Counted from the stretch's first letter, positions 45,320 through 54,957 are shown. The stretch is 64,000 nt of DNA from Lacticaseibacillus casei DSM 20011 = JCM 1134 = ATCC 393 (GCF_000829055.1 NZ_AP012544.1:1674001-1738000); one strand, 5' to 3'. Numbers and translations are program-made. Notes: a model not told the origin generated them from the letters alone.

Positions 45320-46498
45320 TTATTTCTTTTTCAATTCAGAATCGTGCTGCGCCCCGTTCTGCGTTGTCGGCTCCGGCAGTTCACGTTCATCATCAAAATC
45401 TTCGTCATCCTGATGTTCTTGATGGAACCGATATAGTTCGTATAAGTAAGTAATGACGGTTTTGATCACGGCATAAGTCGGTACAGCCAAAATAGTGCCC
45501 AGTAGCCCCCATAAATTGCCCGCCACCATCAGCAAAATGATGATGGTCAACGGATGAATGTCCAAAGACCGACCGATGACATTAGGATAGATGAAGTTCC
45601 CGTCAGTCATCTGAATAATGACGACGACCAAGACAACCAGCAAAACTTTGGTCCATCCCTGGGTTGCCGCAATGACCAGCGCTGGGGCAATGCCAATATA
45701 CGGTCCCAAATAAGGAATGATGGTGACCACACCGGCAATGAAACCCAGCAGATACGCGTATGGCATGCCAATGATCAGATAGCCAATAAACGTAAAGGTG
45801 CCAACGAATAAACATTCAATTGCCTGACCACCGATATAATGCGATAGTGTGGCATTCAAGCGTGTGAACACTGTTGCCACCTCCGCATGATACCGCCGCG
45901 GTAAGAGTCGCTGAATACTTGGCACGAAGTTTTCGCCGTCTTTAAGGAAGTAAAAGAGCATCACCGGAATCGTAATAATGCTGACCACAATACTTGCCAA
46001 AGAACCGATCATACCCGGCAATCCACTTGAGAAGCTGCCTAGCACCTGACTCAGCAATTTGCTTGGCGATATTTGTAAGCTTGCCACATATTTGCCAATG
46101 TTAAGCCGCTGATACCAAGTGTAGTGCGAAGCCTTACTGATAAAGGAACGCAACCCCTTTAAGAAATCCGGAATATTGGTAATGAATTGGGTGACCTGGT
46201 AAATCAGATTCGGCAGGACCGCCATGACAATTAAGACGATGGCGCCAATAACCACCAGGAAAATCAAAAGAATCGAAATATTGCGACTGATATGCAGTCG
46301 CTGCAACAGCTTCACAATCGGATTAAACAAATAGAACAAAAATCCGGCCGACAGAATCGGGATCAGCAGCGTTGAAAAGAACGTTGCAACTGGCGCAAAT
46401 AAGAACGAGACCTGGGTTAAGCCGATCACCACGAAAATCAGTACCAATAACTCGACTGACCAGAACATTAATTTTGAATGGCGTAACTTATCAAACAT
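45320..46498 (-). CDS. AI-2E (PerM) family transporter
   Basis: A 392-aa protein with about eight helices. It has the family landmarks LIPILSAGFLFYLFNPIV, a long amphipathic middle region and LGFIAGVVTIIPYLGPYIGIAPALVI, then GNLWGLLGTILAVPTYAVIK. It ends in an acidic hydrophilic tail. Members export autoinducer-2-like solutes or act as Na+/H+ antiporters; the substrate here is unknown. The ATG at 46498 follows GGGGAGGCC. Confidence 0.88.
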   Translation of the reverse strand: MFDKLRHSKLMFWSVELLVLIFVVIGLTQVSFLFAPVATFFSTLLIPILSAGFLFYLFNPIVKLLQRLHISRNISILLIFLVVIGAIVLIVMAVLPNLIYQVTQFITNIPDFLKGLRSFISKASHYTWYQRLNIGKYVASLQISPSKLLSQVLGSFSSGLPGMIGSLASIVVSIITIPVMLFYFLKDGENFVPSIQRLLPRRYHAEVATVFTRLNATLSHYIGGQAIECLFVGTFTFIGYLIIGMPYAYLLGFIAGVVTIIPYLGPYIGIAPALVIAATQGWTKVLLVVLVVVIIQMTDGNFIYPNVIGRSLDIHPLTIIILLMVAGNLWGLLGTILAVPTYAVIKTVITYLYELYRFHQEHQDDEDFDDERELPEPTTQNGAQHDSELKKK

Positions 46499-46574
46499 AA
46501 TTGGCCTCCCCAACCTCTTCTCGCTAGTGTTATAATAGCAAACAATTTATCAAAACGGAAAGAAGGTTCGTACC

Positions 46575-47009
46575 TTGGAAGTAAAGACAACAACTGCTTT
46601 AGATTCACCGATTCATCAAGATAGCGTACAGATCCGGACACACGTTTTCGTCAAGGAACAGCATGTCCCGGCAGATCTGGAAGTCGATAGTGATGAAGGT
46701 AAAGCCACCTATTTTGTCCTTTATGACGCTGGCTTGCCTGTGGCCACGGCCCGGATTTTACCGGAAGCAAACGGCTATCACGTTCAACGTGTTGCCGTGG
46801 AAAAGGTCTACCGCAAGCATGGCCTTGGTAAAATGGTTTTAACCGCCATTATCGCGTATGCTCGGAAGCACCACGTGACGTTCCTAAAACTCGGTGCCCA
46901 AGTTCAGGCAGTCGGTTTTTATAAAGCTTTAGGGTTCCAATTAACGGACCGACCGGAGTTCCTGGATGCCGGCATTCGCCATCGTGAAATGGTACTGAAC
47001 TTAGACTAA
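46575..47009 (+). CDS. GNAT-family N-acetyltransferase
   Basis: A 144-aa acetyltransferase of the YjcF/ElaA-like type. The acetyl-CoA loop is VQRVAVEKVYRKHGLGKMVL (motif A, R/Q-x-x-G-x-G/A as RKHGLGK). The late strand is VGFYKALGF. It starts at TTG 46575, with AGAAGG 8 bp upstream and a TATAAT at 46531-46536; no ATG or GTG alternative fits. Acceptor unknown. Confidence 0.85.
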   Translation: MEVKTTTALDSPIHQDSVQIRTHVFVKEQHVPADLEVDSDEGKATYFVLYDAGLPVATARILPEANGYHVQRVAVEKVYRKHGLGKMVLTAIIAYARKHHVTFLKLGAQVQAVGFYKALGFQLTDRPEFLDAGIRHREMVLNLD

Positions 47010-47093
47010 GCGGTGCTTCAGGTTAGTCCGATTAAACCATCCAAATTTGAAAAAAATACGCTTCTAATTTGAATTTATTAGAAGCCCATGATT

Positions 47094-47123
47094 GCAAGCA
47101 GATCAGGCCACGCTTGCTTTTTT
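47094..47123 (+). terminator. Terminator of the GNAT gene
   Basis: GCAAGC ... GCTTGC followed by a T run. A preceding hairpin GCTTCTAAT / ATTAGAAGC (47060-47084) adds to it. The T run overlaps the stop of the convergent gene. Confidence 0.6.
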
Positions 47124-47640
47124 ATTCATATTCGTCCACACCGGTCAACTGGTTCGGATCAATATAAAGGCGATAAGCCACCGTTTTGACCGCCGCCCCA
47201 TCAAGCAGATAACTTTCTAGATAATACGGGTGATCCGTCTGACCTAGGCGTTCGGGCAGTGGATACCCTGCCTTTTCGATGATCTGTAAGCCTTTATTAA
47301 AGCTGGTAGCCAACGGTAATTCTTTTGCCAAGACTTGACTGGCCGGTTGCTTCACTTGCCCGGCCGTCGCCGCTGGCAGTTGGAAACAGTCGTAAGCTTT
47401 TGGTACATCTGTCCCTGCTGGCAATAAGCTGCCGATCCAGTACAGAAAGGTATCATACGGTGAAAAGATCACCATCGCCGTTCGGTTAGGCGTTTTGGCC
47501 AGCTGGTCAAGCGGCTTAAACTCCAGTCGCTGTTCGAAGTCCGTCCACGCAGGGTGAAACGTGCCGAGCTGATCGCTACTTTCGGTTGTGTAAGCATGAC
47601 CTGCAAATAATTGTGCAGGTTGTTGCGGAATTTGTTTCAT
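47122..47640 (-). CDS. Uncharacterised protein, possibly GyrI-like fold
   Basis: A 172-aa soluble protein starting MKQIPQQPAQLFAGHAYTT. The middle segment FSPYDTFLYWIGSLLPAGTDVPKAYDCFQLPAA is reminiscent of effector-binding (GyrI/AraC E-bind) domains, but I cannot assign it firmly. The ATG at 47640 follows TTGGAGGCAAT. It starts 25 bp after the Ntdp stop on the same strand, so they form a two-gene operon. Confidence 0.55.
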   Translation of the reverse strand: MKQIPQQPAQLFAGHAYTTESSDQLGTFHPAWTDFEQRLEFKPLDQLAKTPNRTAMVIFSPYDTFLYWIGSLLPAGTDVPKAYDCFQLPAATAGQVKQPASQVLAKELPLATSFNKGLQIIEKAGYPLPERLGQTDHPYYLESYLLDGAAVKTVAYRLYIDPNQLTGVDEYE

Positions 47641-47665
47641 ATTGCCTCCAACATTCATACCGTCT

Positions 47666-48202
47666 TCAGATTCGATGGGCCAATTGTAAGTGCCGGCGAT
47701 ACCACAAATCTACATAGGCTTGGGAAAAAGGCCCCTTACCGTGGTTGATCCAATCGACCAGCACTTTAACGTTGGCTTTCAAAATACGATCCGTCGTGGC
47801 GGGGTACTGCCACATTTTGCGGTGGGCTTCATATTCATCAACATCCAGCAGGCGCTTTTCCCCGTCCGCAAACACTTTGACATCTAAATCGTAATCAATA
47901 TATTTCAGTGCTTCCTGATCCATGGTAAAAGGGGTCGCCAAGTTGCAATAATACGAAACGCCGCCTTCACGAATCATCGCAATCACATTGAACCAGTAAT
48001 GCTTGTGAAAGAAAATAATTGCCGGCTCCCGCGTCAACCAGCGACGCCCGTCAGACTCGGTGACCAAGGTATGATCATTGCAGCCGATCAAGGCGTCTTC
48101 ACTCGTTTTAAGCACCATCGTGTCACGCCAGGTGCGATGCAAGCTGCCATCATGTTTATAACTCTGAATGGCGAACGAGTCGCCTTCTTTAGGGATCAGC
48201 AT
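47666..48202 (-). CDS. Nucleoside tri-/diphosphate phosphatase (DUF402, Ntdp)
   Basis: A 178-aa phosphatase hydrolysing nucleoside tri- and diphosphates. Conserved: [54 protein letters not shown] and the acidic [10 protein letters not shown] ... LLDVDEYE metal region. The frame opens at 48235, but that ATG overlaps a TGTTATAAT extended -10. The ATG at 48202 gives the standard family start [19 protein letters not shown], so I use it, although its ribosome site is weak. Confidence 0.88.
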   Translation of the reverse strand: MLIPKEGDSFAIQSYKHDGSLHRTWRDTMVLKTSEDALIGCNDHTLVTESDGRRWLTREPAIIFFHKHYWFNVIAMIREGGVSYYCNLATPFTMDQEALKYIDYDLDVKVFADGEKRLLDVDEYEAHRKMWQYPATTDRILKANVKVLVDWINHGKGPFSQAYVDLWYRRHLQLAHRI

Positions 48203-48233
48203 ACAAAACCCGCTTTCTAAAATTCCGATTTCC

Positions 48234-48242
48234 ATTATAACA
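48234..48242 (-). promoter_or_regulatory. Extended -10 promoter of the Ntdp gene
   Basis: TGTTATAAT on the minus strand, overlapping the upstream in-frame ATG and so arguing against that start. Confidence 0.5.
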
Positions 48243-48275
48243 AAGCTTATCGGATACCGCTAAAAAACTAGAGCT

Positions 48276-49073
48276 CTAGTCCTCTTCTGCCAAATCCGCC
48301 AAAACATCATCGATGGCATCCAAATCGAACCCCTTGCGAAATAATGCCGATTTCACCTTTTGCTTGCGAATGCGCGCTTCGTAATGTTGTTTTAACCGCC
48401 ACTGTTTCGCCGCTTCAGCTTTTAAAAGTGCCAGCTCACTTTCTGCATCCGGTTGCGGATCGAGAATTTCAATCGCAGCAGCAATCATTGCTTCGTCAAA
48501 CCCTTTTTGAATCAAGGCAACCCGCAGTCGCTGTAATTGATCCTTAAATGCCCGGTTTTGATGGTGGCGCAGATTTTTTTGACCCGCACGCACCGCTGCT
48601 TCAGTCCAGGTTGTTGAGGGGATGGCGGCTAGTTGCTCGGTTAACAAGTCGGCCGCAATGCCTTTCTGTTCAAGCTTATGACGCACCATGCGGGGTCCGG
48701 CTTCGCCCATTTTGCTATTGGCTTCTAAATAGCGCTGAACATACTCGACATCGTTTAAGAACCCCAGCTCGGTTAAACGCTGTAAGATTTGGCCGATGAC
48801 ATCTTCCGGAAAATCTTCTTTCGCCAACCGTTCCTTGACTTCATGGCGAGTGCGACTTTGATGATTGATATAATTCAAACCGATCTCCAAACCCATGGCA
48901 ACGACTTCGCTGTCCTTGATCTGGGCCTCCTCCGCTGGTGTGAGTGTCATCCCTTTGGCGAGCTGATAATTCACCAATGTCGTCTCACTGACCGGAAAGG
49001 CATACTCACCGTCCGGAAAAATATTATAGCGTCCCCGCCGTTTTTGCGCTGTTATCTTTGTAATTTGCCCCAT
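48276..49073 (-). CDS. recX: Regulatory protein RecX
   Basis: A 265-aa RecA modulator made of tandem three-helix repeats. AMGLEIGLNYINHQSRTRHEVKERLAKEDFPEDVI and LTELGFLNDVEYVQRYLEAN are the typical first repeats. The C-terminal repeats end in KGFDLDAIDDVLADL. The extra N-terminal ~60 residues are usual for Firmicutes RecX. It diverges from the Mga-like gene. Confidence 0.92.
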   Translation of the reverse strand: MGQITKITAQKRRGRYNIFPDGEYAFPVSETTLVNYQLAKGMTLTPAEEAQIKDSEVVAMGLEIGLNYINHQSRTRHEVKERLAKEDFPEDVIGQILQRLTELGFLNDVEYVQRYLEANSKMGEAGPRMVRHKLEQKGIAADLLTEQLAAIPSTTWTEAAVRAGQKNLRHHQNRAFKDQLQRLRVALIQKGFDEAMIAAAIEILDPQPDAESELALLKAEAAKQWRLKQHYEARIRKQKVKSALFRKGFDLDAIDDVLADLAEED

Positions 49074-49145
49074 GCGCTTTTGACCACCTTTCTAATCATG
49101 CCATCACTTATGTTATACTTTTCATAAATAAGATGGAGGTCTGTT

Positions 49146-50666
49146 ATGTTTGAAGCTAGTTTTTTTGACCGTCATAGTTTGATTAATTATCAACTATTTC
49201 GGGCAATGAAGACCTTGCCACAAACAACCATATCGATCAATGCACTTAGCCGCACAACAGGTTTATCATACTCGCAAACCTACACGGCATTTCAGACCGT
49301 TTTGGTTCAGCTTAATAAAATCATTCCTGACGAAGCCGTTGACGAGGCAAATTTTACCCAATTTTTAAAACGGGTCACGCTCAACCAATACCGCTTTGCC
49401 TTGCTTAAAGACAGCCTGCCGTTTGAATTCTTTGATGACGTGTTTAAAAATCCGCATCCTGATTTTCACCGATTTAAAGAAAATCACCAGACAAGTGTTT
49501 CAACCTTGAGTCGCCGGATTACCCCATTTCGGGATTACTTGGCGGACAATGGCGTCAGTCTCAACAGCACAACCTGGGCAATCGAAGGTGATGAGCTACA
49601 TATCCGCTTGGCGATGTTTACTTTTTTTATGCTCGCTTATCGCGGGGCTGGCTGGCCATTTTCGGCTGTCCAAGAGCAACAGGCAAAGACGCTTTTGGCT
49701 GAGATCAATCAGGTTGCGCCAACATTTTTGCTGGTACCGGTGCAACCGATGTCCAAGGAAGCATTGGTCATTCTTGCCATTCAGCTGATGCGGATCAAAG
49801 CAGGCCATGCCCTATTGCGGAATCGCCGCATGCAGCTGCTTTTTTCCGGACACGATGACCTGCCGGATTTGATTTTTACCCAATCACGGTTTCCTAATCT
49901 GTCAGCGTCAGAACTAAAGGCGGAAAAACAATTTTATTATTTTATGCGCATGTATTTTATGACCGTGACTCGGCAACCGCAAACGCTTGATCGGCAAATC
50001 ATCGAACATTTCGATGAAACCGATAACCTCGTGAATCGATTTGTTTTTGGGTTGCTCAGCCACTTGAACGATCAGCTGCAAGAAACGGATCGCCAGCTGA
50101 TTGCCGAAAGCCAAGTCATGATTGCTAATTTATACCGCCTTAGTTTTAACGAATATGTACTCGATGGACGATTTAGCCAGCGCATTGATTTTGCCCAGTC
50201 ACCTTATGAAGAAGCCGACAGCAGTCAATTAGCTGCGGAAATTCAACAGTACCTCAAAAAAATTCCTAAATCGATGCCTGAATCCATTTTTGCCGACTTT
50301 CCCGAACCCTTCATCAGCGGCTTATATCTTTTGGTGAAGGACAATTATCCCGAACTTAACCGGGATATGCAGATGGTTGTTAATGTTCTCATTGAACATG
50401 ATTCATTTGCCAAACGGGATTTGCTCAACTTTTTGGATGATTTGGGCTTTATCCGGGTTGTGCCACCTGATGCAGCAGTCAAACCGGATCTGATCATCAC
50501 CAGCCTCACCAAACCAAAACGGGTGATCCCGCGTCTGGGCCACCCGTTTGATCCCGCAACCCCGCTGATTACCTGGATGCCAGAACCGACTGATTTAGAT
50601 TATTTCAATCTTTATCGCCGACTCAAACAATTACAGCGTCAACACGGCTCATCAGCGCAGTTGTGA
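49146..50666 (+). CDS. Mga-like helix-turn-helix regulator
   Basis: A 506-aa protein. The N-terminal HTH (INALSRTTGLSYSQTYTAFQ) is followed by a long alpha-helical body with the layout of Mga/Rgg-like stand-alone regulators, including PRD-like stretches and a possible EIIB-like end (residues 440-500: PDLIITSLTKPK). TATACT at about 49110 and GGAGG precede the start. In streptococci such regulators control surface genes in response to sugars; no target is evident here. Confidence 0.75.
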   Translation: MFEASFFDRHSLINYQLFRAMKTLPQTTISINALSRTTGLSYSQTYTAFQTVLVQLNKIIPDEAVDEANFTQFLKRVTLNQYRFALLKDSLPFEFFDDVFKNPHPDFHRFKENHQTSVSTLSRRITPFRDYLADNGVSLNSTTWAIEGDELHIRLAMFTFFMLAYRGAGWPFSAVQEQQAKTLLAEINQVAPTFLLVPVQPMSKEALVILAIQLMRIKAGHALLRNRRMQLLFSGHDDLPDLIFTQSRFPNLSASELKAEKQFYYFMRMYFMTVTRQPQTLDRQIIEHFDETDNLVNRFVFGLLSHLNDQLQETDRQLIAESQVMIANLYRLSFNEYVLDGRFSQRIDFAQSPYEEADSSQLAAEIQQYLKKIPKSMPESIFADFPEPFISGLYLLVKDNYPELNRDMQMVVNVLIEHDSFAKRDLLNFLDDLGFIRVVPPDAAVKPDLIITSLTKPKRVIPRLGHPFDPATPLITWMPEPTDLDYFNLYRRLKQLQRQHGSSAQL

Positions 50667-50677
50667 ACCTTTTTATT

Positions 50678-51058
50678 TTAGTGAAAAGGCTTGGCGGTAT
50701 AGCCGACAAAATAAACTAATGCTTCATATCCAGCCAGCCCCAGAATCACCGCAGTAACCAGCATCGTGTTGTTTAAGTTACTATTGCGGTTAAACCACAA
50801 AAAAACCACCATCAGAAACATCACAACAAAATAAGCATTTTGCAGGCTGCGATTGATCTGAATTTCAAATTTAGCCTCAGGACTTTGGTAATCAATCGCA
50901 TGTACCTTGTTCAATCGGCCAACTTTATAGGTTATTTTGTCGCCGCGTTGGACTTTGAGATCTAGCGTTTCGCCAACGTGCATGACATGTGGCGTGTCGT
51001 TTTGCCAAACGGTCGCCGTCATTTTTTTGCTCATGGTATTCCAATAAGTAATTTTCAC
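50678..51058 (-). CDS. Two-helix membrane protein, unknown function
   Basis: A 126-aa protein. The soluble N-terminal ~75 residues are beta-rich (ITYWNTMSKKMTATVWQ, a VGETLDLKVQRGDKITYKVGRL segment). Two membrane helices follow (about 78-95 and 100-120) with a short loop RNSNLNN. The GTG at 51058 lies 7 bp from AGGAGG; the TTG at 51064 is too close. No family recognised. Confidence 0.6.
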   Translation of the reverse strand: MKITYWNTMSKKMTATVWQNDTPHVMHVGETLDLKVQRGDKITYKVGRLNKVHAIDYQSPEAKFEIQINRSLQNAYFVVMFLMVVFLWFNRNSNLNNTMLVTAVILGLAGYEALVYFVGYTAKPFH

Positions 51059-51133
51059 AGTCAATCCTCCTGAAAGTACATTATACTAGAATTTTCAGGG
51101 ATCGTCACCATTTGTCAGCGTAAAGGAGTATTT

Positions 51134-52501
51134 ATGGCAACAACGGTTAAAATCGGACAACGTTTTCCATTGACTATCAAGCGTTTGGATATCAACGGCG
51201 CAGGTATCGGGTACTATCAACGCAAAATCACCTTTGTCACCGGTGCGCTCCCCGGCGAGGTTGTCGTTGCTGAAGTAACGGCGATTCATGACCGCTATCT
51301 TGAAGCCAAGGTGCACAAAATTCGTTCAGCCTCACCAGATCGGGTGAAACCCGCGGAACCGCTCTATGGACAAATTGGCGGCGTTGAATTAAACCACCTT
51401 GCTTATCCGGCACAATTGCGCTTCAAACGGGATGTCGTTGCACAAGCCTTAGCCAAGTTTAAACCAGCCGGCTGGCAGCATTATGACTTAAAACCAACCA
51501 TCGGCATGACGCACCCGACGCATTATCGCAACAAGGCTCAGTTCCCGGTTCGAGTCATTGACGGTCATGTTCGCGCCGGTTTATATGCGCCCGGCTCACA
51601 TCATCTCGTCCCCTTAACCCATTTTTTGACACAGGCGCCGTTGACCATGAAAGTCCTGACTGCTTTGTGTCAGCTGCTTGAAGAGCTCCAGATTCCAATC
51701 TATGAGGAAAAAAAGAACGTCGGCATTGTCAAAACGTTGGTCGTTCGGGAGTCTTTTGCAACCGGTGAAGTGCAAGTCACGTTCATTACCAACAGCGCTA
51801 AACTGCCGCAGCAGACAAAATTGGTCACGGCCATTGCAACGCGTTTGCCTATGGTCGTCAGCATTGCGCAAAACATTAATCCCGGCAATACATCGTTGAT
51901 CTGGGGCAAGGAAAGCCGACTATTGGCTAGCCAGCCTTATATTCAAGAGACGTTGTTAGGCCGCACTTTTCAGGTGTCGCCACAAGCCTTTTTACAACTT
52001 AATCCAGCGCAAACAGAACGGCTTTATACTGTCGCAAAAGATGCCCTTGAACTGGCACCAGGCGATACACTGGTTGATGCGTATTGTGGGATCGGCACTG
52101 TCGGTATCAGCCTCGCTGACCGGCACCAGACAATCTACGGTATGGACACGGTGCCTGAGGCCATTGCCGATGCAAAGGCCAACGCGGCTCATAATGGCTT
52201 TACCCAGGCCCATTATTTTGTTGGCAAAGCCGAGACCCTGTTTCCTAAGTGGCTGGAAGAAGGGATTCACCCTGACGCCGTGATTGTCGACCCACCGCGT
52301 GCCGGCCTTGAACGTCCTTTTATCGATGCCTTACTCACCCTTAATCCTAAAAAGTTCGTTTATATTTCCTGCAACCCCTCAACGTTAGCGCGGGATCTCG
52401 TTCCCCTGGCCAAACATTACAAGGTCGACTGGATCCAGAGCATCGACATGTTCCCACAAACGGCGCGCTGTGAGGCAGTTGTTAAGTTTACGCGGCGCTG
52501 A
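51134..52501 (+). CDS. 23S rRNA (uracil-5-)-methyltransferase, RlmD/RumA family, Fe-S ligands lost
   Basis: A 455-aa SAM-dependent m5U methyltransferase. An N-terminal TRAM domain (VKIGQRFPLTIKRLDINGAGIGYY) is followed by the SAM site VDAYCGIGTVGISLADRH, and VDPPRAGLERPFIDAL. The catalytic cysteine motif is FVYISCNPSTLARDL. The usual cluster motif CGGCQLQH reads IGGVELNH here, so both cysteines of that motif are replaced. The position of modification (747, 1939 or another) is not predictable. AAAGGAG precedes the ATG. Confidence 0.9.
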   Translation: MATTVKIGQRFPLTIKRLDINGAGIGYYQRKITFVTGALPGEVVVAEVTAIHDRYLEAKVHKIRSASPDRVKPAEPLYGQIGGVELNHLAYPAQLRFKRDVVAQALAKFKPAGWQHYDLKPTIGMTHPTHYRNKAQFPVRVIDGHVRAGLYAPGSHHLVPLTHFLTQAPLTMKVLTALCQLLEELQIPIYEEKKNVGIVKTLVVRESFATGEVQVTFITNSAKLPQQTKLVTAIATRLPMVVSIAQNINPGNTSLIWGKESRLLASQPYIQETLLGRTFQVSPQAFLQLNPAQTERLYTVAKDALELAPGDTLVDAYCGIGTVGISLADRHQTIYGMDTVPEAIADAKANAAHNGFTQAHYFVGKAETLFPKWLEEGIHPDAVIVDPPRAGLERPFIDALLTLNPKKFVYISCNPSTLARDLVPLAKHYKVDWIQSIDMFPQTARCEAVVKFTRR

Positions 52502-52577
52502 TCGCATTAAATGAAGCAGCATCTTCACCAATCCCCATTCGTCCCCCAATTCATCCATCCAAAACGAGGTTCCTGCC

Positions 52578-53057
52578 ATGAAAATTTATTTTGCCAACGC
52601 CCTTTTCAGTCATGCCGACTTTGATTACAACGCAAAATTAGCCGCGCAAATTCGCGCCGCCGTTCCTGACGTCGATCTGTATGTGCCTCAAGAAAACGCG
52701 GCGATTAACAATAAGGAAGCTTATGCCGATTCCAAAATGATCGCCCAGGCTGATACTGATCGCCTGGAGGCTGCTGATCTGTTGGTGGCGATCTTGGACG
52801 GCCCAGTCATCGACAATGGGGTGGCCACTGAAATCGGGGTCGCCTATGCCACCAAAATCCCGATACTCGGCCTTTACACCGACAGTCGACGTCTTGGCGC
52901 TACTAATCAGCAAAAGCTTGACGCCTTGCAACGGGTTGCCGAAAATCAATTCCATTATCTGAATCTTTATACGACTGGGTTAATCAAACTCAATGGCGCC
53001 ATCTACACCGATGAAGCAGCGTTGGTTGCGGCCATAAAAGTCCGGGCAAACGCTTAA
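52578..53057 (+). CDS. Nucleoside 2-deoxyribosyltransferase family protein
   Basis: A 159-aa enzyme exchanging bases on 2'-deoxynucleosides, a salvage activity long known in lactobacilli. The fold shows in KIYFANALFSHADFDYNAKLA. The Asp motif in ADLLVAILDGP and the catalytic Glu in DNGVATEIGVAYA follow. It differs from the classic 157-aa leichmannii enzyme and belongs to the broader family, so purine or pyrimidine preference is open. Confidence 0.85.
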   Translation: MKIYFANALFSHADFDYNAKLAAQIRAAVPDVDLYVPQENAAINNKEAYADSKMIAQADTDRLEAADLLVAILDGPVIDNGVATEIGVAYATKIPILGLYTDSRRLGATNQQKLDALQRVAENQFHYLNLYTTGLIKLNGAIYTDEAALVAAIKVRANA

Positions 53058-53069
53058 GCCTAGCCAATC

Positions 53070-53119
53070 AAAAAAGCTTCCGCCACCAGATAACAATCTG
53101 ATGAACGGAAGCTTTTTTT
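53070..53119. terminator. Bidirectional terminator between deoxyribosyltransferase gene and pox
   Basis: AAAAAAGCTTCCG ... CGGAAGCTTTTTTT with an inner CAGAT/ATCTG stem, placed between convergent genes. Confidence 0.9.
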
Positions 53120-53128
53120 ATGACGCAA

Positions 53129-54883
53129 CTAAACATTCGCAGTGGTTTTTTCTGCATCTTCAAGCAATTGCCGGAATGGGATCAGACTCTCAGCATGATA
53201 CTTCTTCACGAAAGCATCGACTGCTTCGGGATCCTGGGTTTGCTTGTCGAGAACCAATTGCTCAACCGGAATCGGCCGCAAGTTGGAAATCTTCACATCA
53301 ATCACAACCGGACCCTTACGATCCTTCGCCTTAGCAAACGCATCCTTAAGTTCATCCAGGGTGTGGACTTCAAAGCCCTGCGCGCCCATTGCTTCGGCAG
53401 CTTTGCCATAATCGGCACCGATCAGATCGACCCCTGAGTGTGGCTGGTGCGTATCATCCTGCTCTGCTTCGATGAACCCTAGGCTTTGGTTCGTCAAAAC
53501 CACGTTAATGATCGGCAGGTGATACTTCACTTGTGTCATAATGTCTTGCATCACCATCGCAAAGCCACCATCACCAGAGATTGACCATACCTGACGATCC
53601 GGGAACTCTGATTGTGCCCCTATCGCTGCTGGCAACGCATAACCCATCGTCGCATACCAGCCGGACGTGGTGAATGCCTGATCGTCGTTAGCCTTAAGAT
53701 AGCGCATCCCGTTAATCGTCACGTTACCAACGTCGACTTGGAAAATGGCATCCTTTTCCGCCATTTCATTGATGAGCTTGAAGATTGGCTCAACCCGCAA
53801 TGGCGTTTCAGCGTCGTCTTCAAAGGACTTCATCCAATCAACCCAGTTTGCCTTATTGGCTAATGAAGCGCGATACCAAGCCGTTTCCGGTAATGGCTCA
53901 GCGACGTTGGTAAATGCTTTGATGAACTTCTTGGCATCAGCAAGAACCGCTAAATCAACGGTGTGACGCCGGCCAAACTTGCTGGCATCAATATCGACTT
54001 GAATATATTTGGCATTCGGTGCGATAAAGTATGGCTGGAATGGGAAATCCGAACCAAGGAACAAGACCATATCGGCACCACGGGCAACCTCAACGCCCGG
54101 CTTGGACGCAACCCGACCAGCAGAACCCATATTCGCTTTGTAGTCGTCAGGCACAACGCCTTTTGCCAAAGCCGTCGTGATAATCGGAATATGCGTTTTT
54201 TCGGAAAAAGCAATAATCTCGTCCCGGGCACCACGCGCGCCATTACCAACGTATAAAATCGGCTTCTTGGCACCTTTGATGATGCTCCAGGCCGTTGCAA
54301 CCTGTTCCGGATCCGGCTCAGGTAAAAGCGGCTTTTGGTAGAGATTGGCTGACGAAACATAATTGTCGTCAATTTGTTCCCAACCAAGATCTTTAGGAAT
54401 CGTCACCACTGCCACACCCTGATGCTTGTACGCCTGACGAATGGCTTCATCAACAACATGTGGCAACTGAGCAGCCGTCATCGCTGTCCGATTGTAAACC
54501 GAAACATCGGCAAACATCGGATTCTCATTCATTTCCTGGAAAAAGTTGGTGTTCATGGCAGCAGTCGGCACCTGCCCGACCAAAGCCAAAACCGGCACAT
54601 GATCGTATTGAGCATCATACAACCCATTCAGCAGATGTACTGCCCCAGGCCCAGCAGAACCAAACGTTGCGCCAATGCGGCCAGTTACTTTAGCTTCACC
54701 GGCTGCGGCTAACGCACCGACTTCTTCATGCCGAACCTGAACATAGTTGATCGTGTGACGCCGATTATAAAGTGCATTCATCGTGCTATCAAAAGAACCA
54801 CCAGGCAACCCATAAATGTTATGAATGCCCCAGTCTTCGAGCACCTTGATCATTGCGTCTGCAGCGTTGATTTTTTCTGTCAT
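53129..54883 (-). CDS. pox: Pyruvate oxidase
   Basis: A 584-aa TPP/FAD flavoenzyme converting pyruvate, phosphate and O2 to acetyl phosphate, CO2 and H2O2. The N-terminal TPP-binding domain has GLPGGSFDSTMNALY and the catalytic Glu in YVQVRHEEVGALAAAGEA. A middle FAD domain follows. The C-terminal TPP/Mg domain has SISGDGGFAMVMQDIMTQ and LTNQSLGFIEAEQ. The acetolactate synthase family is similar, but the sequence and length fit lactobacillar pyruvate oxidase. The ATG at 54883 follows GGAGGCAAGTGTC. Confidence 0.92.
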   Translation of the reverse strand: MTEKINAADAMIKVLEDWGIHNIYGLPGGSFDSTMNALYNRRHTINYVQVRHEEVGALAAAGEAKVTGRIGATFGSAGPGAVHLLNGLYDAQYDHVPVLALVGQVPTAAMNTNFFQEMNENPMFADVSVYNRTAMTAAQLPHVVDEAIRQAYKHQGVAVVTIPKDLGWEQIDDNYVSSANLYQKPLLPEPDPEQVATAWSIIKGAKKPILYVGNGARGARDEIIAFSEKTHIPIITTALAKGVVPDDYKANMGSAGRVASKPGVEVARGADMVLFLGSDFPFQPYFIAPNAKYIQVDIDASKFGRRHTVDLAVLADAKKFIKAFTNVAEPLPETAWYRASLANKANWVDWMKSFEDDAETPLRVEPIFKLINEMAEKDAIFQVDVGNVTINGMRYLKANDDQAFTTSGWYATMGYALPAAIGAQSEFPDRQVWSISGDGGFAMVMQDIMTQVKYHLPIINVVLTNQSLGFIEAEQDDTHQPHSGVDLIGADYGKAAEAMGAQGFEVHTLDELKDAFAKAKDRKGPVVIDVKISNLRPIPVEQLVLDKQTQDPEAVDAFVKKYHAESLIPFRQLLEDAEKTTANV

Positions 54884-54957
54884 GACACTTGCCTCCATTA
54901 TTACTTAAATTTTGTAAGTTCATTACAAAAATGAGTATGACAATTAATCGTCAGCAA

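Noticed and set aside
46600..47009. GNAT gene starting at an internal ATG
   Set aside because: No in-frame ATG near the start has a ribosome site; the TTG at 46575 has AGAAGG with correct spacing and keeps the full fold.
48203..48235. Longer N-terminus for the Ntdp protein
   Set aside because: The ATG at 48235 overlaps a TGTTATAAT promoter element and the extra 11 residues do not match the family start.
53129..54883. Acetolactate synthase or another TPP enzyme instead of pyruvate oxidase
   Set aside because: TPP-family motifs are shared, but length, N-terminal GLPGGSFDSTMNALY and overall resemblance favour pyruvate oxidase; no ilv context is present.
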